From the NCBI GenBank assembly GCA_937926065.1, contig CALANM010000076.1, positions 1 through 12,197 of the forward strand: a stretch of 12,197 nucleotides of DNA. The letters are read 5' to 3'. Positions 6,297 to 12,197 of this stretch are shown piece by piece. How positions within the stretch are numbered: the first letter of the stretch is position 1; every line of letters starts with the position of its first letter. Source of the DNA: an uncultured Microbacterium sp. (lineage in GTDB: Bacteria > Actinomycetota > Actinomycetes > Actinomycetales > Microbacteriaceae). The notes under the pieces are model-generated. The model was not told where the DNA came from. It saw only the letters and a list, made by a program, of their open reading frames with translations, and ran no database searches. A program made the translations under genes and the position numbers.

Positions 6297-7814
6297 CCGG
6301 CGGTCAGGCGCCCCGCCGGGCCCGCCCGTGTCGCCCTCATCGGCGCGCGCGTCGCCGTCGGCGCGGTCGTCGGCGAAGATGCCGCCGAACAGCTTCGACA
6401 GGTCTGCCGTGTCGGTGAGGTCTGCGGTGTCGGTGATGTCCGCGGTGAGGTCTGCCGTGTCCGCGGCGGTCTGCCCGGCGGAGACGGCGGATTCGACCGG
6501 TGCCTCATCCGCCGCCGGGATCGAGTCGGCCGTGAGGGCGCGGTCGTCATGGACGGACGCGGATGACGGAAGCACCTCGTCGTCGTCGCCCGCCCACCCC
6601 GTCGCCGCGGACGGCGCGCTCGAGGTCGCGAGCGGCGCCAGGAGGACGGCGGCGGCGCCGATGCCGACCTCGATCGCGACGGCGAGCGCCACGGCACCTG
6701 CCGACGGGCCGGTCTGCTGCAGCCGCTCGGGGCCCATCGCGCCGGATGCGAGGACCGACAGCAGCGCCGCGCCCCCGGCGGCGCCTGCCATCACAAGGCC
6801 CAGCACGATGAGGCGCGGCACGAAGGGCTCGTCTTCGCCGGTCTCCTCCTGCATGCGCGCGCGGGCGACCCAGCCGGCGAGTGCGCCGACGCCCACGACC
6901 CCGAGCGCCAGCAGCAGCAGCCACGCCGAGGGCGATTCGGGGATGACGCCGAGCACGGGGATGCCGGGGACGACGCCGAGGCTGGTTCCCCCGGGCGAGA
7001 CCGCGGTGCCGGCGCCGATCGCGAAGCCGGGGCCGGCGGCATACGCGGCTCCCCACACGACGAGCGTCGGGATGTAGGCGAGCTGACCCAGCGACACGAT
7101 CACGAGGCCGAGAAGGTCGAGGTGGGCGGCCTCGAAGACCGCGATGATCGAGGAGCCGCCCGCCGCGATGCCGAATGCCGTGACAGCGGCGCCGAGGCCG
7201 ATCCAGGCCACCACCGCTGTCGAGATGCCGCGCGCGGCGCCTTCGACGATCCCCCCGCCGACGTCGGCCCGATCGCGCAGCAGGTCGAGCAGGCCGTCGT
7301 CGCCCTCGCGCCAGGCCCGTGCGAGCGCGCCGCCCAGCGACGGCACCGCGAAGACGAGAGTGGGCAGGAGCACGGCCGTGCCGACGTCGACAGAGACGAC
7401 GTCGTGCGGCGACGTGACGGCGATGAGAGCCGACAGGACGGCGAACGACGCCGTGCCTGCCAGCACGCCCGTGATCCACGCGCCGGCGTGCGCCGCCCGT
7501 CCGCCCGAACGCGCCGCGAACACGGCGGTGAACAGCGCGAACGCCGCAGGGGCGAGGGAGAACGCGAACGAAGCGCCCTCTGCGGGGATGCCGAGCGACG
7601 CGACGGTCTCGGCATCCAGTCGCACATCGAGCGGCACGAGATGGCCCGCCTGCCAGACGCGCGCGGCAGCCGGCCACAGGCTCCCCCAGTCGGCGCCCCC
7701 GTCGAAGGCGAAGACCCACAGGAGCGTCAGCGGTGCGAGTGCGGCGGCAAGACCGACGGCGACGGCGATCACGGCGTCGAAGGCGGCCAGGACGGCGACG
7801 AGGAGGCGGTTCAT
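6294..7814 (-). CDS. perM: DUF6350 / PerM-like multi-pass membrane protein
   Basis: 506-residue integral membrane protein of the DUF6350 family. Its mycobacterial member PerM (Rv0955) sits directly before purN and purH and is reported to support cell division through the divisome protein FtsB. Hydrophobic segments lie at about 5-36, 83-102, 112-133, 143-162, 196-220, 234-260, 297-316, 333-355 and 371-396. The family hallmark is the loop WGAAYAAGPGFAIGAGT (254-270) followed by SPGGTSLG and VPGIPVLGVIP. Residues 400-506 form a hydrophilic, acidic, probably disordered tail with imperfect DTADLT repeats at 453-472. The ATG at 7814 lies 9 bases after a TAGGGT -10-like element and lacks a strong Shine-Dalgarno. 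The role in cell envelope or division is inferred from family and synteny only; nothing here ties it mechanistically to purines. Confidence 0.9.
   Translation of the reverse strand: MNRLLVAVLAAFDAVIAVAVGLAAALAPLTLLWVFAFDGGADWGSLWPAAARVWQAGHLVPLDVRLDAETVASLGIPAEGASFAFSLAPAAFALFTAVFAARSGGRAAHAGAWITGVLAGTASFAVLSALIAVTSPHDVVSVDVGTAVLLPTLVFAVPSLGGALARAWREGDDGLLDLLRDRADVGGGIVEGAARGISTAVVAWIGLGAAVTAFGIAAGGSSIIAVFEAAHLDLLGLVIVSLGQLAYIPTLVVWGAAYAAGPGFAIGAGTAVSPGGTSLGVVPGIPVLGVIPESPSAWLLLLALGVVGVGALAGWVARARMQEETGEDEPFVPRLIVLGLVMAGAAGGAALLSVLASGAMGPERLQQTGPSAGAVALAVAIEVGIGAAAVLLAPLATSSAPSAATGWAGDDDEVLPSSASVHDDRALTADSIPAADEAPVESAVSAGQTAADTADLTADITDTADLTDTADLSKLFGGIFADDRADGDARADEGDTGGPGGAPDRR
6402..6465. 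repeat. short in-frame tandem repeat encoding the PerM tail
   Basis: Two 18-base units (GTCTGCCGTGTCGGTGAG and a copy with two changes) lie head to tail at 6402-6437. A 12-base partial copy and a 16-base partial copy follow. Unit lengths are multiples of three except the last, so copy changes would keep the frame. On the coding strand they give repeated (D/T)TADLT. They probably arose by slippage in a part of the protein under little constraint. Confidence 0.7.
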
Positions 7815-7823
7815 GCGGCTTCG

Positions 7824-7829
7824 ACCCTA
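7824..7829 (-). promoter_or_regulatory. predicted -10 element of perM
   Basis: TAGGGT on the minus strand, 9 bases before the perM ATG. Normal -10 to start distances would leave a leader of only about 1-3 bases, so the transcript may be leaderless or nearly so. That fits the weak Shine-Dalgarno. The -35 region is not recognisable. Confidence 0.4.
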
Positions 7830-7939
7830 CCCAGCGGCCGCCGCGGGAGCGGGATGGGCGCGCCCGCGCGTGCGGCATCCACGGCGTGTCGCGCGGCGTC
7901 GATGTGCGGGAGCCCCCGCTGAATCGATACCTTCGTCAC

Positions 7940-7945
7940 AGGAGG
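7940..7945 (+). promoter_or_regulatory. ribosome binding site of the purine permease
   Basis: AGGAGG, four bases before the ATG at 7950. It supports this start, after which the protein has a Thr/Pro-rich cytosolic N-terminus. Confidence 0.75.
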
Positions 7946-7949
7946 ACTC

Positions 7950-9371
7950 ATGACCACGACCACGCCACCCGAAACGGCGACCACGACACCCCAGAGCACA
8001 CTCGACCGCTTCTTCGAGATCACCAAGCGCGGCTCCACGATCGGCGCAGAGGTGCGAGGCGGGCTCGTCACCTTCGTGACGATGGCCTACATCGTCATCC
8101 TGAACCCGATCATCCTGTCGACGGCGGACGTCGAAGGCACGGTGCTGACCGGCAGCGCCGTCGCGACGTCGACAGCCCTGACCGCCGGCGTCATGACGAT
8201 CCTGTTCGGTCTCGTCACGCGGCTTCCGTTCGCGTTCGCGTCGGGCCTCGGCATCAACGCGTTCCTCGCGTTCTCGGTCGTCGGCCAGGTCACGTGGGGC
8301 GAGGCGATGGCCCTCGTCGTCATCAACGGTCTCATCATCGTGCTGCTGGCGGCCACCGGCCTCCGCAAGATGATCTTCGACGCCGTCCCCGTGCAGCTGA
8401 AGCTCGCGATCACCGTCGGCATCGGCCTGTTCATCGCCTTCATCGGCTTCGTGAACGCCGGCTTCGTCACCTCGACCACGCAGGCATCGCCGCCGCTCGA
8501 CCTCGGCGTCGGCGGCTCGGTCGCCACGATCGGCACCGTGATGTTCCTCGTGACGCTGCTGCTGTCGGGCGTGCTCATCGCGCTGCGCGTCAAGGGCGGA
8601 CTGCTCCTCGGCCTGATCGGCGGCACGATCCTCTCGTACATCGTCAACGCGATCTGGCCGGAGGCTCTCGGACTCAGCCCGTTCAGCGGCAGCGTCTTCG
8701 CCCTCCCCGATCTGAGCCTCGTCGGCGCGATCGACTTCGGCTTCGACCTCGGCAAGGTGAGCGTCGTCGCGCTCGTCATGATCGTCTTCACGCTCGTGTT
8801 CTCGAACTTCTTCGACGCCATGGGAACCATGACCGGTCTCGCCAAGGAGGCCGACCTCGCCGACGCGAAGGGCGACTTCCCGCGCATCAAGTCGGCGCTG
8901 ATCGTCGAAGGCGTCGGCGCCGTCGTGGGTGGTGCGACCTCCTCGTCGTCGTCGACCGTGTTCGTCGAGTCGGGCTCCGGCATCGGCGAGGGCGCCCGCA
9001 CGGGTCTGGCCAACGTCGTGACCGGCGTGCTGTTCCTGCTCGCGATGTTCTTCACTCCCCTCACCGGCCTCGTGCCCGGCGAGGTGGCCGCCGCCGCGCT
9101 CGTCCTCGTGGGCGCCATGATGCTCGCCCAGATCAAGAACATCGACTTCTCGGACTTCCGGGTCCTGCTGCCGGTGTTCCTCACGGCGACCGTCATGCCG
9201 CTCACCTACTCGATCGCGAACGGCATCGGCGCGGGCTTCGTCAGCTGGGTCGTCGTCAACGCGCTCTCCGGCAAGGCGAAGAAGATCCACTGGCTGCTGT
9301 GGGTCGTCGCCGTCGGCTTCGTGATCTACTTCGCGCGCGGACCGATCGAGGCGCTGCTCGGCGTCTCCTGA
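7950..9371 (+). CDS. NCS2-family purine permease, AzgA-like (guanine/hypoxanthine/adenine type)
   Basis: A 473-residue multi-pass membrane protein that should import nucleobases, probably with protons. Members of the AzgA subfamily carry hypoxanthine, guanine or adenine. Visible signatures: GGLVTFVTMAYIVILNP (37-53), SGLGINAF (98-105), SNFFDAMGTMTGL (285-297), then ESGSGIGEGARTGLANV (340-356) and SIANGIGAG (421-429). Asp289 and Glu340 sit where this superfamily keeps acidic substrate-contacting residues in helices 8 and 10. About 12-14 hydrophobic segments are present. The ATG at 7950 has AGGAGG upstream. It is the only plus-strand gene and is divergent from perM-purN-purH, so salvage uptake and synthesis may answer to the same purine signal (inference). 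The exact substrate cannot be read from sequence. Confidence 0.94.
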   Translation: MTTTTPPETATTTPQSTLDRFFEITKRGSTIGAEVRGGLVTFVTMAYIVILNPIILSTADVEGTVLTGSAVATSTALTAGVMTILFGLVTRLPFAFASGLGINAFLAFSVVGQVTWGEAMALVVINGLIIVLLAATGLRKMIFDAVPVQLKLAITVGIGLFIAFIGFVNAGFVTSTTQASPPLDLGVGGSVATIGTVMFLVTLLLSGVLIALRVKGGLLLGLIGGTILSYIVNAIWPEALGLSPFSGSVFALPDLSLVGAIDFGFDLGKVSVVALVMIVFTLVFSNFFDAMGTMTGLAKEADLADAKGDFPRIKSALIVEGVGAVVGGATSSSSSTVFVESGSGIGEGARTGLANVVTGVLFLLAMFFTPLTGLVPGEVAAAALVLVGAMMLAQIKNIDFSDFRVLLPVFLTATVMPLTYSIANGIGAGFVSWVVVNALSGKAKKIHWLLWVVAVGFVIYFARGPIEALLGVS

Positions 9372-9390
9372 GCGGCATCCGCTTCACCCT

Positions 9391-9430
9391 CGAAGCGCCG
9401 TCGGCTCCCTCGCGGGCCGGCGGCGCTTCG
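9391..9430. terminator. strong hairpin, probable bidirectional terminator between convergent genes
   Basis: CGAAGCGCCG (9391-9400) pairs perfectly with CGGCGCTTCG (9421-9430). The stem continues inward through a T-G wobble and CGGC/GCCG (9402-9405 with 9416-9419), giving a stem of about 15 pairs. It sits between the stop codons of the permease (9371) and the GH43 gene (9454). There is no T-run, as is usual for actinobacterial terminators. Confidence 0.8.
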
Positions 9431-9453
9431 CCGTTCCCGGCGTCGACGTCCCG

Positions 9454-10437
9454 TCAGTCTCCGACGCGGGGCACCCCGTCGTCCCACGTGAGCGGCCTCA
9501 CGACGAGACCCCGGTAGATGAAGAGCTCATCCCAGGAGTGGAACACGATCATGTCGCCGGCGCCGGTCGGCACGACATCCTGGCCGCCGGGACCCCGCAG
9601 CTCTCCCCCACTGACCAGCACCGGGGCGTCGACCTTCTCGTAGGGCCCGAAGAGGTCCTCAGAGGTCGCCGCCCCCACCGTGTACGCCTCGCTGCCGTAG
9701 TCGTTCGCCGAGTACAGCAGCACATACCGCCCATCGCGGTGCACGAGGGTCGGAGCCTCCACGAGCGCACCCTCCCACTCGAGCGTCTGCTGGATCAGGC
9801 GCCGCGGCTCGCCCGCGAGCTCCCGCCCGTCGTCGCTCAGCGGCGCGATCTCGATCCACGTGTCGAGTCCGCAGCAGTTGCCGTCGGTCTTCCACAGCAG
9901 GTACCGGCGCCCGTCGACGTCGTCGAAGGTCGCCGCGTCGATCGCGCCGCCCTCATCGACAGGGCAGACGAGCGGCTCGTCGGCGACCGGGGCGAACTCG
10001 CCGTCGATCGCGTCGGCCGCCGCGACGCCGATGCACTGCCGCCCGGAGTCGGTGTGCTGCGCGGTCATGTACATGAGGTACCCGCCGGCATCCGGCCCCG
10101 ACGCGGGAGCGGCGACGACGTCGGGAGCCCATGTGCGCCCCGTCGACGCCCACGCGGGAAGCCTCGGGAGCGCGTCGCGGCTGTCGACGCGCCACGAGCG
10201 CAGGTCCTCGGAGAACGCGTACCGGATGTTCAAGCCGTGCGAGCCCGTCGCGAACGCCGCGTAGCCGCCGTCGACCGGAACGACATCGGGATCGGGGAAG
10301 TCCGCGTCGATCGCGAAGACGGATGCCGCCGCGCTCGCCGTCTCCGTCGGCTCCGCCGCCTGGTCTTCGCCCGCGCAGGCCGCGAGCCCTCCCCCGAGCA
10401 GCAGCGTCGCGGCGGCGACGGCGAGCGCGCGTCTCAT
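9454..10437 (-). CDS. GH43-like secreted lipoprotein glycosidase
   Basis: A 327-residue protein with a lipoprotein signal: MRRALAVAAATLLLGGGLAAC, so Cys21 would be lipidated and the enzyme held on the outer face of the membrane. The body looks like a five-bladed glycoside hydrolase family 43 domain. The proposed catalytic residues are Asp49 (FPDPDVVP, base), Asp167 (GGAIDAATF) and Glu227 (VEAPTLVHRDGRYVLLYSAN, acid). GH43 enzymes cut arabinose- or xylose-containing plant glycans (arabinofuranosidase, xylosidase, arabinanase); the exact activity is open. Extra cysteines at 135, 158, 188 and 189 could form disulfides outside the cell. The ATG at 10437 overlaps the permease stop as ATGA, so it is the last gene of the sugar transport operon and may trim glycans for that importer. 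A longer open frame upstream is a shadow of the permease. Confidence 0.87.
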   Translation of the reverse strand: MRRALAVAAATLLLGGGLAACAGEDQAAEPTETASAAASVFAIDADFPDPDVVPVDGGYAAFATGSHGLNIRYAFSEDLRSWRVDSRDALPRLPAWASTGRTWAPDVVAAPASGPDAGGYLMYMTAQHTDSGRQCIGVAAADAIDGEFAPVADEPLVCPVDEGGAIDAATFDDVDGRRYLLWKTDGNCCGLDTWIEIAPLSDDGRELAGEPRRLIQQTLEWEGALVEAPTLVHRDGRYVLLYSANDYGSEAYTVGAATSEDLFGPYEKVDAPVLVSGGELRGPGGQDVVPTGAGDMIVFHSWDELFIYRGLVVRPLTWDDGVPRVGD

Positions 10438-11294
10438 CCCTTCACCGCGGCGCCCGCCACCGAGTCGACGATCTGACGCTGCGCGAACGCGAACAGCACC
10501 AGCACCGGGATCGACGCGATCACCGCACCGGCCATCACGATCGCGAAGTGCGTGCGGTACGCGCCCTGCAGCATCGCCAGTCCAGGCTGGAGCGTCATGT
10601 TCTCGGGCGACAGCAGCACGTACACGGGCCACAGGAAGTCGTTCCAGTTTCCGAGGAACGCCAGCACCGCGAGCGTCGCGAGGGCGGGCTTGGCCAGCGG
10701 CAGTGCGACCTGGAAGAAGATCCGGAACTCGCCCGCGCCGTCGATGCGCGCCGCCTCCTCGACCTCCACCGGCAGCCCGACGAAGAACTGCCGCAGGAAG
10801 AAGACGCCGAACGCGCTGGCGGCCCCGGGCACGGTGATCGCGAGAATCGTGTCGAGCCAGCCGAAGTTCTCCACGATCAGGTAGTTCGGGATGAGGAAGA
10901 CGACGGGCGGCACGAGGAGCGTGCCGATGATGAGCCCGAAGACCACCTTCTTGCCGGCGAAGTCGAGCCGCGCCAGCGCGTAGGCGGCCATCGACGCCGT
11001 CGCGAGGATGAGGACGGTCTGCAGCGTCGCGGCCGCGAAGCTGTTCCACAGCCACAGGAAGATCGGCTGCTGCCCGCTCAGGAGCAGCGTCTCATACGCC
11101 TCGATCGAGAACGGGTCGGGCAGGGCGTACGGGTTGCGCACCGCATCGGCATCCGTCTTGAACGACGTCAGCAGCATCCACAGCAGCGGGAAGACGATGA
11201 TCAGCGAGAGGAACCCGAGCACGGCGTAGAGGACCGTGCGGGATGCCGCGCGACGCGGCGAGAGACGGCGACGGGCGGCGATCGTGTCGGTCAT
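10434..11294 (-). CDS. carbohydrate ABC transporter permease, MalG/CUT1 type
   Basis: A 286-residue inner-membrane subunit of a carbohydrate uptake importer (CUT1 family) that works with the MalF-type permease encoded just before it, a binding protein and an ATPase. Six hydrophobic segments are visible, from about 21-43 to 255-272. The EAA loop EEAARIDGAGEFRIFFQVALPL (179-200) carries the EAA...G signature that contacts the ATPase. The end of the protein (AQRQIVDSVAGAAVKG) is typical for this subunit. The ATG at 11294 overlaps the upstream stop as ATGA, and its own stop overlaps the GH43 start the same way, so the three are translated as a coupled series. No ATPase gene is present nearby; CUT1 systems in actinobacteria often share an MsiK-type ATPase encoded elsewhere. 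Confidence 0.96.
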   Translation of the reverse strand: MTDTIAARRRLSPRRAASRTVLYAVLGFLSLIIVFPLLWMLLTSFKTDADAVRNPYALPDPFSIEAYETLLLSGQQPIFLWLWNSFAAATLQTVLILATASMAAYALARLDFAGKKVVFGLIIGTLLVPPVVFLIPNYLIVENFGWLDTILAITVPGAASAFGVFFLRQFFVGLPVEVEEAARIDGAGEFRIFFQVALPLAKPALATLAVLAFLGNWNDFLWPVYVLLSPENMTLQPGLAMLQGAYRTHFAIVMAGAVIASIPVLVLFAFAQRQIVDSVAGAAVKG

Positions 11295-12197
11295 GAGACG
11301 CCCTTCTCGGCGCGCTCGCGCTGCACCCGGAAGTTGATGACGCTGACGACAGCCAGGATCGCGAAGAGGATGTAGCTCATGGCGGCAGCGGGGGCCATGT
11401 TGTTCTGCGACAGGCCCTGATCGGCGATGTACATGATCGCGGTGCGAGTGGCGTTGCCCGGTCCGCCCTGCGTGAGCATGTACGACTGGCCGAACATGTT
11501 GGCCGACGCGAGCACGGTCGTGGTCGTGATGAAGAGCATGACGGGGCGAAGGCCCGGAAGCGTCACGCTCGTGAACTTGCGCACGGCGCCCGCGCCGTCG
11601 AGAGACGCGGCCTCGTACAGGTCGCCGTTGATGCCCTTGAGGCCGGCGAGGAAGATCACGGTGTTCAGGCCCGCGGTCCACCACACGGTGACGCCCACGA
11701 GCGACACCCACACCCAGGGGGTGTCGACCACCCACGGGATGTCGTCGGGAAGACCCAGCAGGGACAGCAGGTGGTTCAGGATGCCGGACTGCGTGTCGAA
11801 GATGTACACCCAGATCACGCCGACGATCGCGACGCCCAGCACGTAGGGCGCGAAGAACAGCGTGCGGAAGAACGTCGATCCGGCGAGCTTCTGGTTGAGC
11901 AGGAGGGCGACCAGCAGCGGGATGACGACCAGCAGCGGCACGCTCCACACGACGAAGACGCCCGTCGCGCCCATCGCCTGCCAGAAGTCTCCCGACGTCG
12001 TGCTGCCCGCGGTGAACAGGTCGATGTAGTTCTTCAGGCCGACGAAGCTCTGCTCGTCGCGGAAGGGGCTCCAGTCGGTGAGGCTGATCCAGGCGCCGAA
12101 GATCGCCGGGGCGATGACGAACGTGCCGAACAGCACGAGGAAAGGAGCGAGGAAGAGGTATGCCGTGAGCGTGCGGCGCGCGGGACGGCGGGACCGC
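11291..12197 (-). CDS. carbohydrate ABC transporter permease, MalF/UgpA type, 5' end cut by window
   Basis: Partner permease of the CUT1 importer. 301 residues are visible and the frame is open through the right edge. The first visible residues (RSRRPARRTLTAYLFLAPF) look like the usual basic N-terminus before helix 1, so only a few residues are missing. A GTG at 12136 is inside helix 1 and is not the start. The family EAA loop is at YEAASLDGAGAVRKF, preceded by ITDW/SLTDW-type sequence after helix 1 and followed by TLPGLRPVMLF. A periplasmic-side loop carries GLKNYIDLF, typical of this subunit. It ends at 11291 overlapping the next permease by four bases. A solute-binding lipoprotein gene is expected upstream, beyond the window. 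Confidence 0.96.
   Translation of the reverse strand, partial: RSRRPARRTLTAYLFLAPFLVLFGTFVIAPAIFGAWISLTDWSPFRDEQSFVGLKNYIDLFTAGSTTSGDFWQAMGATGVFVVWSVPLLVVIPLLVALLLNQKLAGSTFFRTLFFAPYVLGVAIVGVIWVYIFDTQSGILNHLLSLLGLPDDIPWVVDTPWVWVSLVGVTVWWTAGLNTVIFLAGLKGINGDLYEAASLDGAGAVRKFTSVTLPGLRPVMLFITTTTVLASANMFGQSYMLTQGGPGNATRTAIMYIADQGLSQNNMAPAAAMSYILFAILAVVSVINFRVQRERAEKGVS

Larger units (their letters stand above)
7815..7949. promoter_or_regulatory. 135-base divergent regulatory region between perM-purN-purH and the purine permease
   Basis: The only divergent junction in the window, so it should hold promoters for both sides. For the minus side see the TAGGGT element. For the plus side TACCTT (7928-7933) fits TAnnnT but has no clear -35. 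A GC-rich stretch at 7838-7880 contains GCGGCCGCCGC and GGGCGCGCCCGCGCG words. No recognisable purine riboswitch or known repressor box was found. Confidence 0.4.

Noticed and set aside
6402..6465. Possible CRISPR-like or regulatory direct repeat
   Set aside because: Units are adjacent without spacers, lie in frame inside perM and are explained by a repetitive protein tail.
7815..7949. Purine riboswitch before the permease or perM
   Set aside because: No conserved purine-aptamer core or three-way junction was seen, and both probable leaders are only a few to about 20 bases long.
7827..9290. A 487-codon minus-strand frame opposite the purine permease
   Set aside because: Shadow of the NCS2 permease; composition is charged and His/Asp/Glu/Arg-rich as in other antisense frames here.

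Overview
The window is about 70% GC, with actinobacterial gene order, TAnnnT-type -10 elements and GC-ending codons. The best guess is a Microbacteriaceae genome, probably Microbacterium or a close relative. This is inferred from sequence style and synteny, with no database search. All genes but one lie on the minus strand. No tRNA, rRNA, CRISPR array or insertion sequence was seen.

Right to left in transcription order. (1) 12197-9454: an ABC sugar importer operon. It has two permeases (the first cut by the window edge) and a GH43-type secreted lipoprotein glycosidase, joined by 4-base ATGA overlaps. The solute-binding protein and promoter probably lie beyond the right edge. (2) 7950-9371, plus strand: an AzgA-like NCS2 purine permease. 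It ends tail to tail with the GH43 gene across a strong hairpin terminator. (3) 7814-4051: perM (DUF6350 membrane protein), purN and purH, the order known from Mycobacterium tuberculosis (Rv0955-Rv0957). PurN and PurH catalyse the GAR formylation step and the last two steps of IMP synthesis. The purine permease is divergent from this cluster across 135 bases. (4) 3962-1924: an alkylation-damage pair, an Ada N-terminal/AraC/AlkA fusion overlapping ogt, matching the mycobacterial Rv1317c-Rv1316c pair. (5) 1893-2: a separate unit with a promoter, a 33-codon upstream reading frame with a strong Shine-Dalgarno, hairpins, then a type I ABC exporter half. The exporter's ATPase site looks degenerate, and it runs off the left edge.

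The most interesting part is unit 5. A short peptide gene with an excellent ribosome site, followed by competing stem-loops and then an exporter gene that looks like half of a heterodimer, resembles ribosome-mediated attenuation of drug exporters (known for Bacillus subtilis bmrB-bmrCD) and of erm genes. Other points are possible leaderless starts at perM and purN (the purN -10 overlaps the perM stop codon), and a marked excess of the 7-mer GGATGCC over its C-for-T counterpart.
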